NCBI RefSeq assembly: GCF_028583545.1
Contig: NZ_CP087106.1
Location: forward strand, 5,377,001 to 5,441,000
Direction: 5' to 3'
DNA: 64,000 bases
Origin: Methylobacterium sp. NMS14P
Lineage (GTDB): Bacteria > Pseudomonadota > Alphaproteobacteria > Rhizobiales > Beijerinckiaceae
Shown piece by piece: positions 1 to 9,043 of this stretch (position 1 is its first letter; every line of letters begins with the position of its first letter). A program made the translations under genes and the position numbers. Under the pieces are notes generated by a model. It ran no database searches and was not told the DNA's origin. It saw only the letters and a list, made by a program, of their open reading frames with translations.

Positions 1-354
1 CTGCTGGCCGAGATCCCCCACCCGGTGCCGGTCTGCGCCGACGAGAGTCTCCACGACCGCGCCGGCCTCGACGCGCTGGCCGGGCGCTACGACGCGATCA
101 ACATCAAGCTCGACAAGACCGGCGGCCTGACCGAGGCGGTGCTCCTCGCCCGCGAGGCGCGGGCCCGGGGGCTCTCGATCATGGTCGGCTGCATGCTCGG
201 CACCTCGCTGGGTATGGCGCCGGCGGCCCTGCTCGCCAACGACGCGGAGTTCGTCGACCTCGACGGGCCGCTTCTGCTGGCCCGCGACCGCGACCCGCCG
301 CTGCGCTACGAGGGCAGCCTGATGCACCCGCCCGCGCCGGAGCTGTGGGGGTAG
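1..354 (+). CDS. Dipeptide epimerase, C-terminal part (partial)
   Basis: The 3' end of an enolase-superfamily gene that begins upstream of the window; 117 codons are visible. Family knowledge: such enzymes (L-Ala-D/L-Glu epimerase and relatives) epimerise dipeptides, often from peptidoglycan recycling. Visible signatures are an ADES segment near residue 14, an NIKLDKTGG segment (a barrel strand carrying the catalytic lysine and a substrate contact), and MVGCMLGTSLGMAPA near residue 61, typical of the muconate-lactonising/dipeptide epimerase branch. The reading frame is open from base 1 and stops at 352-354. The exact substrate cannot be told from this fragment; another muconate-lactonising-subgroup enzyme is the alternative. 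Confidence 0.85.
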   Translation: MLAEIPHPVPVCADESLHDRAGLDALAGRYDAINIKLDKTGGLTEAVLLAREARARGLSIMVGCMLGTSLGMAPAALLANDAEFVDLDGPLLLARDRDPPLRYEGSLMHPPAPELWG

Positions 355-630
355 GGCAGGGGCAGGGCGCTCGTCGCCCGCGGTCCCGAGACGGCCCCGC
401 GCGAGGTCCCGAGGCTCGACCTTGTGGAGATCTCGGCCGGCGAGGATAGGGATTGCCCCGCCTGTCACCGCCGGGGCCTCACAGAGGGTTTGGGATTAGG
501 TATACCAGAAGGCTTGCCTTCCTCTCGCCCGGCTGCCATCCATCGCAAGTGCGCTCGGGGCGTGGCGTGGACGCGCTGTTCCCAGCAGCCAGACAACACA
601 CAGCAAGTCTCAATGCTGGGGAGGAACGAC

Positions 631-1680
631 GTGGCCAAGAACATCCTGATCCTGGGGGCCTCCTACGGCTCGCTCCTGGGAACCAAGCTCCTGATGGCCG
701 GTCACAACGTGACCCTGGTGTGCCGGCGCAAGACCGCGGACCTGATCAACCGCGAGGGGACCGAGGTCCGCATCAAGCTGCGCGACGAGAAGGAGCACCG
801 CGCGATCCACTCGCGCGACCTGCCCGGCAAGGTCGACGCGATGCCGCCGGAAGACGTCGACGTGTCGCGCTACGACCTCGTCGGCCTCGCCATGCAGGAG
901 CCGCAGTACAACAACCACACGATCCGCGTCCTCATGATCAAGATCGCGGCGGCGAAGCTGCCGTGCCTGTCGATCATGAACATGCCGCCGCTGCCCTACC
1001 TCAAGCGGATCCCGGCGCTCGCCGCCATGGACCTCGAGGATGCCTACACCAATGCCGGCGTGTGGGACCGATTCGAGCCGGGTCTGGTGTCGCTCTGCTC
1101 CCCCGACCCGCAGGCCTTCCGGCCGCCTGAGGAGGAGGCGAACGTCCTCCACGTCGGCCTGCCCACGAACTTCAAGGCCGCGACCTTCGCGGACGAGGCC
1201 CACAACCGGCTGCTCCGCGAGCTCGAGGCCGACATCGACGCCGTGCGCCTCGACGGGCACGACGTGCCGGTGAAGCTCAAGGTGTTCGACTCGCTGTTCG
1301 TGCCGCTCGCCAAGTGGTCGATGCTGCTGACCGGCAATTACCGGTGCATCACCCCGGGCGAGCCGCAATCGATCCACGACGCCGTCCACGGCGATCTGGC
1401 GCGCTCGCGGGCGATCTACGACCACGTCGACGGCATCGCCCGGAAGCTCGGCGCCGACCCGGCCGACCAGGTGCCGTTCGAGAAGTACGCCAAGGCCGCC
1501 GAGAGCCTGCTGAAGCCGTCCTCGGCGGCGCGGGCCGTGGCGAACGGCGCGCCCTACATCGAGCGGGTCGACCTGCTGGTGAAGCTGATCTCGCACCAGC
1601 TCGGCGAGCCGAACGCCGAGATCGACCGCACCGTCGAGACCGTCGACCGCAAGCTCGACGAGCGCATCATCGAGGGCTGA
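631..1680 (+). CDS. Ketopantoate reductase-like NAD(P)-binding protein
   Basis: A 349-residue protein whose N-terminus carries a Rossmann dinucleotide site, NILILGASYGSLLG, as in ketopantoate reductase (ApbA/PanE) and related dehydrogenases. The C-terminal half fits the helical domain of that superfamily, but I do not see enough of the PanE catalytic motif to assign pantothenate synthesis. I chose the GTG at 631 because GGGGAGGAA lies 5-12 bases upstream; the longer frame opening at 424 adds a segment with no family character. The gene stands alone, 276 bases after the epimerase gene. Alternatives are an opine-type or other 2-hydroxyacid dehydrogenase. Confidence 0.7.
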   Translation: MAKNILILGASYGSLLGTKLLMAGHNVTLVCRRKTADLINREGTEVRIKLRDEKEHRAIHSRDLPGKVDAMPPEDVDVSRYDLVGLAMQEPQYNNHTIRVLMIKIAAAKLPCLSIMNMPPLPYLKRIPALAAMDLEDAYTNAGVWDRFEPGLVSLCSPDPQAFRPPEEEANVLHVGLPTNFKAATFADEAHNRLLRELEADIDAVRLDGHDVPVKLKVFDSLFVPLAKWSMLLTGNYRCITPGEPQSIHDAVHGDLARSRAIYDHVDGIARKLGADPADQVPFEKYAKAAESLLKPSSAARAVANGAPYIERVDLLVKLISHQLGEPNAEIDRTVETVDRKLDERIIEG

Positions 1681-1721
1681 CGGGCACGTCATCGGGCGCG
1701 GCGCCGCGCGGCGTCGCGCTG

Positions 1722-1830
1722 TGCACTCCGTCATCACGAGCGGAGCGAAGTGACCCAGGGCGGCGCGCCGTCGGTCGGCGTGGCGCTCCTGGATCGCTTC
1801 GCTCGCGCTCGCAAAGACGGTCGGCGCGCC
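1722..1830. repeat. Extragenic palindromic-type repeat
   Basis: The gap between two converging genes holds two related blocks facing each other: CGAGCGGAGCGAAG near 1737 and CTTCGCTCGCGCTCG near 1799, separated by a GC-rich spacer in which GGCGCGCCGTCGG recurs in inverted form. This is the look of the dispersed extragenic repeats common between genes in Methylobacterium and related Rhizobiales (recalled, not searched). It could act as a transcript end for both genes. Confidence 0.5.
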
Positions 1831-1834
1831 TTCC

Positions 1835-2173
1835 TTACTCCGCCAGATCCAGGAAGTGCCGCCCCTGGCGGTCGTCGATCTCGAGGATCCAGAGATCGGA
1901 ATCGAACCGGATCTCCTTGGTCAGGCGCTCCTCCACGTCGAGCGGGCTGCCGCCGGTGACGATCGCGGCGAAGCGGCGGTCACCGCTCTCCTCGGCCTCG
2001 AACAGGGCCTGCGGCGCCGGTCCGTAGAGCTCGGCGCTGCCGTCGAGCCGATCGACCTTCACGAAGATCGCGCCCGCCTCCGCGGACCCGCGCCGGCGCA
2101 GCACCGCCGGGATGCCCGCGACGTCCAGACGCCGCAGATGGGCCGAAACCCAGAAATCGGAGCGCAGGCGCAT
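1835..2173 (-). CDS. DUF1491 family protein
   Basis: A 112-residue protein matching the small alphaproteobacterial DUF1491 family, which has no known activity. Recognisable features are the opening MRLRSDFWVSAHLRRL, a central GAIFVKVDRLDG segment and the DSDLWILEIDD ending. I start it at the ATG at 2173. The open frame continues upstream to 2473, but those extra 100 residues are arginine-rich, derive from AT-rich intergenic DNA and are not family-like. It converges on the ketopantoate-reductase-like gene and is divergent from the secreted-protein gene at 2500. Confidence 0.8.
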   Translation of the reverse strand: MRLRSDFWVSAHLRRLDVAGIPAVLRRRGSAEAGAIFVKVDRLDGSAELYGPAPQALFEAEESGDRRFAAIVTGGSPLDVEERLTKEIRFDSDLWILEIDDRQGRHFLDLAE

Positions 2174-2499
2174 GCGTCTGTAGCCCTGTGGATCGCGCGG
2201 CCCGCGCCGCGGGCGGGCGATCCGGCGCGGCGGTCGGCCCCTGAAGCCCGGCCGTTTCGGAGCGGCGCGGCCTCCGCCATGCGCGAAAGCGCCGGCACGG
2301 GCAAGCGCGGATGCGCGACGCCGCACGTCTAGAATGAACGGCTCAGCGCGGCGGATAATCCGTCGAAAAATCCAGTATATTTCGGGATTAAAAAAGAATT
2401 GAACGATGTGCGTCAGCGCACATCTATAGTATTTTCTGCTGCTTAACTGAGCAAAGGGCGCCCGAATTCGCATGCCACGATGATTTGAGGAGCAATCCG
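2174..2499. promoter_or_regulatory. Divergent intergenic region with a perfect 8-bp hairpin
   Basis: A 326-bp gap between divergent genes. Bases 2340-2470 are clearly AT-richer than the surroundings and should hold the promoters. At 2405-2424 there is a perfect inverted repeat, GATGTGCG-TCAG-CGCACATC, followed at once by a TATAGT hexamer at 2425-2430 that could be a -10 box for the rightward gene. The repeat is a plausible operator, but no regulator is identified. Confidence 0.4.
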
Positions 2500-2790
2500 A
2501 TGCGGAGAATGACCTCGCTCGCGACGCTGATCGTCGCCTGCCTGTGCTTTGTTGTGCCGTCGGCCCACGCCCGTCCGGAGACGCTCGTGGATCTACTGGG
2601 CCACCGCGACTCCGCCTCCTGCCCGCGCTACCAGCGGACCCCGAGCGATGCCTGCAACATCGTCGCGCATCGGCCCGGCGGTAATCCCACGCAGGACATG
2701 ACCGGATCGATCGGCCACGCGAAGTCCTGGCAGGCCAACGGCGGCCCGCGCTGCAAGACGATCTGCCGGTTCACCGGTACGCAGTACTGA
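2500..2790 (+). CDS. Small secreted protein, function unknown
   Basis: A 96-residue protein with a clear Sec signal: MRRMTSLATL, a hydrophobic core to about residue 20, and an AHA cleavage site near residue 24. The mature part has paired cysteines (one in SASCPRY, one in SDACN, two near the C-terminus in RCKTICRF), suggesting disulfides in the periplasm. The ATG at 2500 is preceded by GAGGAG at 2487-2492, which favours it over the upstream TTG at 2485. I do not recognise a family. Confidence 0.65.
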   Translation: MRRMTSLATLIVACLCFVVPSAHARPETLVDLLGHRDSASCPRYQRTPSDACNIVAHRPGGNPTQDMTGSIGHAKSWQANGGPRCKTICRFTGTQY

Positions 2791-2855
2791 GGGGCGCGCT
2801 CTCACGACGACCGGCACTCGCGCCGCTTCGGCGGAGCGGGTGCCCCTCGGTCTCG

Positions 2856-3578
2856 CTAGCCGTGGCCCGCTCGCGCCACCAGTTCGCGCAGGGTCCGGCC
2901 CGTCGCCTCTCCGGTTACCGGCAGCTTGGCGCCGCGCTCGAACTTCTCGATCGCCGCGCGGGTGCCGGGGCCCATCGCGCCGTCGGGCTTCACCGCGTAG
3001 CCGAGCTTCGACAGCGCCTTCTGGGCGCGCAGCACCGGATCGCCGTCCTTCTCGGACTTCGCCGCCTTGGCGTCCGTCTCCTTCGCGGCCGGCTTGGCGG
3101 CCGGCCGGACGGGCGACGCCTTCGGGGTGACCGAGGCGGTGGTCTCCTCGGACCGGATCAGGTCGCCGATCGCGTCCCGGGCCGCCGGCTTGGCGGCGGC
3201 CGGCGCGGCGACGCGGTCGGCCTCGACGACGCGCACCGGCTCCCGGGCCGGCTCCCGGGCAGTGTCCCGGACGGCCTCCCTGGCGACCGGCGCCGCCTCG
3301 CGGGGGGCGGGCGCCTTCTGGGCGAGCTTCGGCAGGATCGGCGCCGGGTGGCGCCCGGTCTGGTAGCCGAGGGCGTTGACGCAGACGAAGCCGGCGGCGC
3401 CCAGGGCGACGAGGCTGCCGAGGACGGTGCCCGGACTGGTCCGGCAGGTGGCGCCCGTCGCCTTCAGCGCGCCGACGAGCACGGCGCGCCAGTCGCCCTG
3501 GACCGCGGCGCGGCCCGGCGCGGCCCGGCGGGCGCGGCCGGCTTCGCCCGGTACGGTGATCTCGCGGTAGCCTGACAT
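2856..3578 (-). CDS. Membrane-anchored peptidoglycan-binding domain protein
   Basis: A 240-residue protein. After a basic N-terminus there is one membrane segment (about residues 52-70), a long Ala/Pro/Arg/Glu-rich linker (75-165) and a C-terminal PG_binding_1-type repeat with DPVLRAQKALSKLGY and DGAMGPGTRAAIEKFE, the usual signature of that three-helix peptidoglycan-binding fold. This predicts an inner-membrane protein reaching into the cell wall. Two ATGs are adjacent; the second (3578) is better spaced from the AAGGAG upstream. It lies 27 bases downstream of the sensor kinase gene and is probably co-transcribed with it, so it may be linked to envelope sensing (inference). Confidence 0.75.
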   Translation of the reverse strand: MSGYREITVPGEAGRARRAAPGRAAVQGDWRAVLVGALKATGATCRTSPGTVLGSLVALGAAGFVCVNALGYQTGRHPAPILPKLAQKAPAPREAAPVAREAVRDTAREPAREPVRVVEADRVAAPAAAKPAARDAIGDLIRSEETTASVTPKASPVRPAAKPAAKETDAKAAKSEKDGDPVLRAQKALSKLGYAVKPDGAMGPGTRAAIEKFERGAKLPVTGEATGRTLRELVARAGHG

Positions 3579-3604
3579 CATGTCTCCTTCCGGGGATCTT
3601 CGGG

Positions 3605-5488
3605 TCAGCCGGTGCGGCGCAGGACCGGGTCGGCCGGGGCCGCGCCGGGGCCCGGCTCCGCGTCGAACAGGCCGAGCGGCAGGCGCACCACGCGGCGCGG
3701 CGCCGGGGCGCCCCGCACGGCCGTCCGGATCGGGGCCGGGCCGTGGACGGCCACGGGGGCCTGGCAGACGAGGGGCAGGGTGACGGTCACCACGGTTCCG
3801 GCCTGCGGGGCGCTCTCGATCAGCAGGGAGCCGCCGTGGAGGCCGACGAGGCCCTGGACCACCGACAGGCCGAGGCCGGTGCCCTCGTGCTGGCGCTTGT
3901 AGCCGCCGCTCCCGGCCTGGAAGAACGGGGTGCCGAGCTTGGGCAGGTCGTCCGCGCCGATGCCGACGCCGGTATCGGCCACGACGATGTCCAGGCTGCC
4001 CGGACCGCGCCGCAGGGACAGATCGATGCGGCCGCCCGACGGGGTGAACTTCACGGCGTTCGAGATGAGGTTGATCAGGACCTGCCGGCAGGCGGCGGGA
4101 TCGGCCGTGATCTCCACCGGCCCCGACGGGGCGGCGGTGAGGACGACGCCGGCGGCGTCGGCCTTCAGGCGCATCAGGTCGCAGCAGCCCCGGAGCAGGT
4201 CCGCGATGTCGAAGGCCTCGGGGGCGCAGTCGAAGTTGCCGCTCTGGATCCGGCTCATGTCGAGCAGCGTGTTGACGACGCCGAGCAGGTGGTGGCCGGA
4301 GGCGCCGATGATGCCGGCATATTCCCGCGCCTGAACCGGGCCGAGGCTGACGGCGCCTTCGCCCGCCAGGACTTCCGAGAAGCCGATGATCGCGTTGAGC
4401 GGCGTGCGCAGTTCGTGGGTGACGTTGGCCAGGAACCGGCCCTTGATCGCGTCGGCCCGCTCGGCCTCGGCGCGGGCGCGCTCCAGCTCCACGGCATGCC
4501 GGTGATGCTCGGTCATGTCGCGGGTGACCGCCACGACCGCCATGGCGGCGTCGTGCGAGCCGTGCTCGATCCGGTGCGCGCGCATCTCGGCGTAGATCAG
4601 GCTCGCGCCGTCGGCGCGGCCGGTCTCGGGCTCAACGTGCAGGCGCAGGGGCAGGGTCGCGGGCCGCCCGGTCGCGGCGACGTCGCTCACCGCCTTGAGG
4701 AAGGCCGGGCGGTCGGCGACGTGGACGCGCTCCAGCAGGCCGTGGCCGCGCAGCCGGGCCGGGTCGCTGCCCAGGAGCCGCACGGCCGAGACCGAGGCCT
4801 CCAGCACGCGGCCGTTCCGGTCGTGCCAGGTCACGAGGTCGTCGATCGCCGAGAGCAGCAGCCGGTCGCGGGCCTCGTTGTCGCGCAGCCGCTCGCGCCA
4901 GACGCCCTCGTTGCGCATGTGCTCGAGGGCCTGGGCGGCGACGTGGCCGATCGCCGTGATCGCGAAGGCCGGCAGGGCGATCGCGGCCGAGATGTCCATG
5001 ACCGGCAGGGAGCCGGCCCAGGCGCCGAGGGCCACCACGGTCAGCACGCCGAGGACCGCCATCGCGGCGGCCGCGATCGTCGCGCGGAGCGATCCGGAGA
5101 CCAGCGCCTCCAGGGGGATCGCCACGAGCCAGACCGCGGCGGGCGAGGTGACGCCGCCGGTGACGCCCGCCAGGGCGACGACGAGGCCGGTCAGGCCCGC
5201 CGACGAAACCGCGTGGGCGACCCAGAGGGACCCGGTGCGGGTGAGGAGGACGGCGGCGAAGACCGGCAGCAGCAGGCTCGCGATCGCCAGGACCTCGAAG
5301 CCCGACGGCACCCCGCGCCAGAGCAGGTAGGGCGGCAGCCCGGCCATCATCACGGCGCCGGTCGCCAGCCGCGACACCAGGAAGCGCTGGTGGCGCGCGC
5401 GGGCGGCCGGATTGTCGGCCACGGATTCGTGGACGAGGCCCGCGAGCCGGTCGTCGATCAGAGACGTCAGGACAGTCTTGATGGTCAA
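3605..5488 (-). CDS. PAS-domain membrane sensor histidine kinase
   Basis: About 627 residues: five or six N-terminal membrane segments (roughly residues 42-185), a PAS domain (about 205-330), a HisKA phosphoacceptor helix with THELRTPLNAIIGFSE (His 358) and a HATPase domain with the N box NLISNAVKFTPSGG, the G1 box DTGVGIG and the G2 box GTGLGLSVVQGL. It should autophosphorylate in response to an unknown signal and pass phosphate to a response regulator that is not adjacent. The start is unsure: the open frame reaches 5650, but family-like sequence begins near the TTG at 5488 and no candidate start has a good ribosome site. Confidence 0.85.
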   Translation of the reverse strand: MTIKTVLTSLIDDRLAGLVHESVADNPAARARHQRFLVSRLATGAVMMAGLPPYLLWRGVPSGFEVLAIASLLLPVFAAVLLTRTGSLWVAHAVSSAGLTGLVVALAGVTGGVTSPAAVWLVAIPLEALVSGSLRATIAAAAMAVLGVLTVVALGAWAGSLPVMDISAAIALPAFAITAIGHVAAQALEHMRNEGVWRERLRDNEARDRLLLSAIDDLVTWHDRNGRVLEASVSAVRLLGSDPARLRGHGLLERVHVADRPAFLKAVSDVAATGRPATLPLRLHVEPETGRADGASLIYAEMRAHRIEHGSHDAAMAVVAVTRDMTEHHRHAVELERARAEAERADAIKGRFLANVTHELRTPLNAIIGFSEVLAGEGAVSLGPVQAREYAGIIGASGHHLLGVVNTLLDMSRIQSGNFDCAPEAFDIADLLRGCCDLMRLKADAAGVVLTAAPSGPVEITADPAACRQVLINLISNAVKFTPSGGRIDLSLRRGPGSLDIVVADTGVGIGADDLPKLGTPFFQAGSGGYKRQHEGTGLGLSVVQGLVGLHGGSLLIESAPQAGTVVTVTLPLVCQAPVAVHGPAPIRTAVRGAPAPRRVVRLPLGLFDAEPGPGAAPADPVLRRTG

Positions 5489-5749
5489 GGTTGGCACGCG
5501 TCGCGCTGGCTGCGTTCCCGCATCCGTCGCGCCTCCGGTTCGACTTCGAACGACTACCGGACGGTCGCAGAGCCGGCTTAAACGAGTGTTGCGGGATTTG
5601 TCCGAATGATCGGGATGCTTTCCGCGAGGTAACCAGCCGATCGCGAACAAGCTTCATTCACCATCGTGCGGGAAAGCTCGGGTCGGTAGAGGCCCGGTTC
5701 ACGAAATCCGTCGAATGCTTCGCGCGATCTCGAGCGGAGGAACCGTCCC

Positions 5750-6091
5750 ATGACCGTCCTGCTGCGCGCCGCGCTGGTGATCGGCGTGCTCTCCTACTTC
5801 GCCATGCTTCGCACCGGGGCGGATCCGGCCGCGGAGGCCCGGAAGCTCGCCGGGGCGGTCCCGAGCGCCCAGGCGGTCGTGCCGGCCGCGCTCGAGGCGG
5901 TCACCCCCGAGACCCGGGACCGGGCGGTGCGCGCCGTGCTGGCCCGCGGACTGATGGCGGAGCTGAGCCGCCGCGCCGCGGAGGCGCCGCCCTCGAACGA
6001 CACCCTGCAGGAGACCGATCGGGCGCCCGCTTGGCGGGGCACCGATCCGCAGGCTGATCCGAGGAGCGATCCGCAGGCCGGCCCGCGCTGA
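5750..6091 (+). CDS. Small protein with N-terminal membrane segment
   Basis: A 113-residue protein starting at an ATG preceded by GGAGGAA. Residues 4-20 (LLRAALVIGVLSYFAM) form a signal anchor or signal peptide; the rest is Ala/Arg/Glu-rich and ends in short D-P-Q-A/S repeats that look disordered. It is divergent from the sensor kinase and converges on the DUF2336 gene. No family recognised; exported or anchored location is inferred from the hydrophobic start. Confidence 0.6.
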   Translation: MTVLLRAALVIGVLSYFAMLRTGADPAAEARKLAGAVPSAQAVVPAALEAVTPETRDRAVRAVLARGLMAELSRRAAEAPPSNDTLQETDRAPAWRGTDPQADPRSDPQAGPR

Positions 6092-6102
6092 CGGCCGGCC
6101 GG

Positions 6103-7233
6103 TCAGGCCGGCTCGCCGCCGCTCGCTGTCCGGGCCCGCGCCGGCAGGGGCGGGCGCTGCGCGGCGACGCGCTCCGCGCCCTGGCGCAGCTTGGCCTCCG
6201 GGCCGTGCGCCGGCTGGTGGGCCTCGCTCCGCCCGCGCTCGGCGAGCGGCCGGTCGAGGATCGCGGCGATCAGGTCCCGGGAGGCCGGGCGGCTCACGGT
6301 GCGGAACAGCCGGACGAGGTCGGCCACGCGCTCGGCCGAGCGTGCCACCCCCTGGTTGAGGGTCAGGAAGATGTAGACCGCCTCCTCCTCGTGCAGGCCG
6401 GCGGCCCGCAGGCCGAGAGTCAGCAGGTCGTAGCGGGCGCTCGCGTCGGCGACCACGGTCAGGAAATCGCGGGGCAGGCCGAGGCCGTCGGCCAGCGCCG
6501 CCATGAAGGCCGGCACGTCGCGGGCGGCGGACAGGCCGGTCAGGGTCTCGCCGAGGCCGCGGGGCGGCGGCGGGCAGGGCCGCAGGGCGGCGGTCGCCTC
6601 CACGGCCCGGCCGATGACCGTGCGGCGCATCGGGTCGGCGTGCAGGTACAGGGGCACGAGGTCGGCGGCCGACACGTCGGGCCGGACCAGCAGCAGCCGG
6701 GCGAGGTCGGGGGCGCCGCGGCCGCGATCCACGAGCCGCGACAGGGCCGCGCCCCGCAGGGTGTGGCCGAGATTGGCCGCGAGCGCGCGGTCGATCTCGG
6801 GGCGGCCCTCGCGGGACAGTTCGTCCACCGCCTCCCGGCTGAGCCCGGCTCGGGCGGCGATGCGGGCGGCGATGTCGGACCCCTCGGCCAGGGCCGCCTC
6901 GATCAGGCGGTGGCTCAGGGTCGGGGCCAACTCCACCACCGCGTCGCGGGCGCCGCCGCCGCGCAGGGCGAGCGCCTCCAGCACCGCGGGCGGCGTCTCG
7001 GGGCAGGGGGCCAGCTTGCGGGCCACGACCCGGGCCGTCTCCTCGTCCACCGTCGGGATCAGGCCGCAGGCCAGGGATTCGAAGATTTCGATCTCGGTCC
7101 GGTCCCGGGCCGCGGCCCGGACGAACAGGTCCGTCTGAACCCGGAGGATCACCGGCTTGAGATCGAGATTCTCGATGCGTGACAGTTCGAGGAGCCCGGA
7201 CAGGTCCGGCGGAGCATCGACGGATGGGGGCAT
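6103..7233 (-). CDS. DUF2336 family protein
   Basis: A 376-residue, mostly helical protein of the DUF2336 family common in Alphaproteobacteria. Visible hallmarks are the early FVRAAARDRTEIEIFE segment, KLAPCPETPPAVLEAL (residues around 75-90) and regularly spaced helical repeats with paired Ala/Leu, resembling HEAT-type repeats. Its role is unknown; some relatives are encoded near regulators. The ATG at 7233 is chosen over a TTG at 7251; neither has a strong ribosome site. Confidence 0.75.
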   Translation of the reverse strand: MPPSVDAPPDLSGLLELSRIENLDLKPVILRVQTDLFVRAAARDRTEIEIFESLACGLIPTVDEETARVVARKLAPCPETPPAVLEALALRGGGARDAVVELAPTLSHRLIEAALAEGSDIAARIAARAGLSREAVDELSREGRPEIDRALAANLGHTLRGAALSRLVDRGRGAPDLARLLLVRPDVSAADLVPLYLHADPMRRTVIGRAVEATAALRPCPPPPRGLGETLTGLSAARDVPAFMAALADGLGLPRDFLTVVADASARYDLLTLGLRAAGLHEEEAVYIFLTLNQGVARSAERVADLVRLFRTVSRPASRDLIAAILDRPLAERGRSEAHQPAHGPEAKLRQGAERVAAQRPPLPARARTASGGEPA

Positions 7234-7369
7234 GGAGGATCGGTTACGCAAGACTGCAGTAAGGTCACGCTAACCGCATCGACGTGAATCGACCTTTAAA
7301 CCGCCTCCGCCGCGACCGTGCCGTCCTGCGCCAGGATGGCACCGGCCCGGTTCCGCCCCGGCCCGACCG

Positions 7370-7726
7370 TCAGCGCGTCAGCCAGAGCACGAGGCCGAGC
7401 CCCACGGCGGCCGCGACGATGAAGCCGGCGTAGAGCGGCAGGACCCAGGGCTGCCGCTGGTGCGGGTAACCCTTGGCCGCCCGCTCCGAGGGCGCCCGCT
7501 CGTTCTGCCGGGCGATCCGGACCTCCCGGGGCGTCGGCGGCGTCCCGCCCGCCTCCTCGCAGGTCCCGAGCGGGGCCGCGCCGATATCCATGTGCGGGGT
7601 CTTGTCGGCGGTGCGGCCGCTGTCGATGTCGCCCTTGAGCTGCGCGGCGGTCGGCGCCTCGGAATCCGGCGGCGGATCGGCGGGCAGGTTTGCGGGCGGC
7701 GGCGGGGTCTCGGATCGCAGCGTCAT
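7370..7726 (-). CDS. Small tail-anchored membrane protein, unknown
   Basis: A 118-residue protein. The first 90 residues are Pro/Thr/Asp-rich and hydrophilic, with one cysteine in LGTCEEAGG. A single membrane segment follows near the C-terminus (VLPLYAGFIVAAAVGLGLVLWL), so it is probably tail-anchored with its bulk in the cytoplasm. The ATG at 7726 has GGAG about 8 bases upstream. It lies downstream of, and in the same direction as, the acetyltransferase gene. No family recognised. Confidence 0.6.
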   Translation of the reverse strand: MTLRSETPPPPANLPADPPPDSEAPTAAQLKGDIDSGRTADKTPHMDIGAAPLGTCEEAGGTPPTPREVRIARQNERAPSERAAKGYPHQRQPWVLPLYAGFIVAAAVGLGLVLWLTR

Positions 7727-7794
7727 CGGGGGCTCCACTCTCCGAGGTCAACGCCCGGTGAGCCGTGTCGGCTTCGGCCAGGATGTCGCGGATC

Positions 7795-8256
7795 TCAGCC
7801 GTCTCCGGCGCCCCGCTTCAGCAGCGGCCGCGCGAGCATGGTCCCTTCGTCGGCGAAGCCGGCGGCGGCGCAGAAGGCGCGCAGGGCCTCCTGGTCCGGC
7901 CCCGCGGCCAGGAGCAGCCGGTCGCAGCCTGCCTGCCGCGCCGCCCGGCCGGCCGCCTTCAGCAGGACCCGGCCGATGCCCCGGCGGCGGGACTCGGCGG
8001 CGACCGCGAGGCCGGTGATCAGGCCGAAGGGCCGCGGCGCGTCGAGGGTCCGCACGGGGGCGACGGCGATTAGGCCGCTCGGCGGTCCCCATTCCACGGC
8101 GACGAGGGCGATGCCGCCGTCTCGCTGCAGGGCCTCGAGCCGGGCCGCGAGGTCCGCGGCGCCGACCGTGACCCCCGCCTCGCCCAGCAGGGCCGCGAGA
8201 CCCGCGGCGTCGGCCCCCGCGGCGGCGCGGATCTCCAGCCCGTAGCGATTGCCCAA
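7795..8256 (-). CDS. GNAT family N-acetyltransferase
   Basis: A 153-residue GNAT-fold enzyme that would transfer an acetyl group from acetyl-CoA to an unknown amine. The CoA-binding motif A is visible as GLAVAAESRRRGIGRVLLKAA (given here in its standard V-x-x-x-x-R-x-x-G-I/G form), after a strand with GLIAVAPVRT. The likely start is a TTG at 8256 with GGGAG 6-10 bases upstream; no in-frame ATG is available. Length is normal for the family. Confidence 0.75.
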   Translation of the reverse strand: MGNRYGLEIRAAAGADAAGLAALLGEAGVTVGAADLAARLEALQRDGGIALVAVEWGPPSGLIAVAPVRTLDAPRPFGLITGLAVAAESRRRGIGRVLLKAAGRAARQAGCDRLLLAAGPDQEALRAFCAAAGFADEGTMLARPLLKRGAGDG

Positions 8257-8345
8257 ATCCCGCTCCCGATCGGCATGTCCGGCCGTTCAACGCATCGCAC
8301 AGCCTCTCGGCGCCTCTCAGCGCGGCGCGCCGCGATCCGCCATCC

Positions 8346-8870
8346 TCAGACGCGGCGCCAGCCCGGCCGCGCCGGGTCGACGAGCCGGTAGTTGACCGGC
8401 GCCATCCCGCAGATGGCGATCACCGCGGGCTCGGCCCCGTCGCGCACGACACCGTCGTAATGCGGCGTGCCCGCGACCCGGCGCACGAAGCTGCCGGCCT
8501 TCACCGGCACGCAGGCAGCCGGGTCGAAATCCGCGCCGCTGTTGCACCACCACGTGCCCGACAGGACCATGCAGAACCGGTCCGACGTGTAGGTGTGGGG
8601 GGCGCTCATGTAGCCCGGCCACCAGCGGATCAGGGTGTAGTAAAGGCCGGTGCCCTCGGTGTCGCCGGTGAGCGCGCACCGGTCGACGCTGCGCTCGGGA
8701 TAGTCCTTCGACGGGATCCAGGGCAGGTCCTCGGGCGCGCGGATGATCGTCTGCTCGGGATTGAGCGGGCTCGCCCGCCCGGCCTGTGCCAGGAGGAGCG
8801 GCAGGCTTCCGAGGAGCGAGGCCGCGAGCACGTCGCGGCGCGTCTCCGCCCGGGTCTGTGTGTCGGTCAT
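8346..8870 (-). CDS. Exported cupin-domain protein with Tat-type signal
   Basis: A 174-residue protein. The N-terminus has twin arginines followed by a hydrophobic stretch (TRRDVLAASLLGSLPLLLA), a Tat-type export signal, with cleavage expected near residue 32. The mature part looks like a single cupin barrel: PGYMSAPHTYTSDRFCMVLSG carries a His and polar residues in the position of cupin motif 1, and GTPHYDG fits motif 2. Such proteins often bind a metal and may be small-molecule enzymes or sensors; the substrate is unknown. Monocistronic. Confidence 0.7.
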   Translation of the reverse strand: MTDTQTRAETRRDVLAASLLGSLPLLLAQAGRASPLNPEQTIIRAPEDLPWIPSKDYPERSVDRCALTGDTEGTGLYYTLIRWWPGYMSAPHTYTSDRFCMVLSGTWWCNSGADFDPAACVPVKAGSFVRRVAGTPHYDGVVRDGAEPAVIAICGMAPVNYRLVDPARPGWRRV

Positions 8871-9043
8871 CGTGCGTTCGGTCCCTGATGCCGGCGGCGC
8901 GTCGGGCGCGTCCGCTCCGACAACGCCGACATCCCGGATTTCTCCTCCGGGCGGCCCGATCGAACGGGCGCGACCGCCCTGGGTGGAACGCGGAGGGCCG
9001 AACGCGCTTTGCCCTCCGATCGGCGGGTCGGGGAGCGCGCAGC

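Noticed and set aside
3743..5581. 612-codon rightward open frame opposite the sensor kinase
   Set aside because: It mirrors the kinase gene on the other strand, is Gly/Arg/Asp-rich, has no motif or ribosome site and arises from GC-rich third positions.
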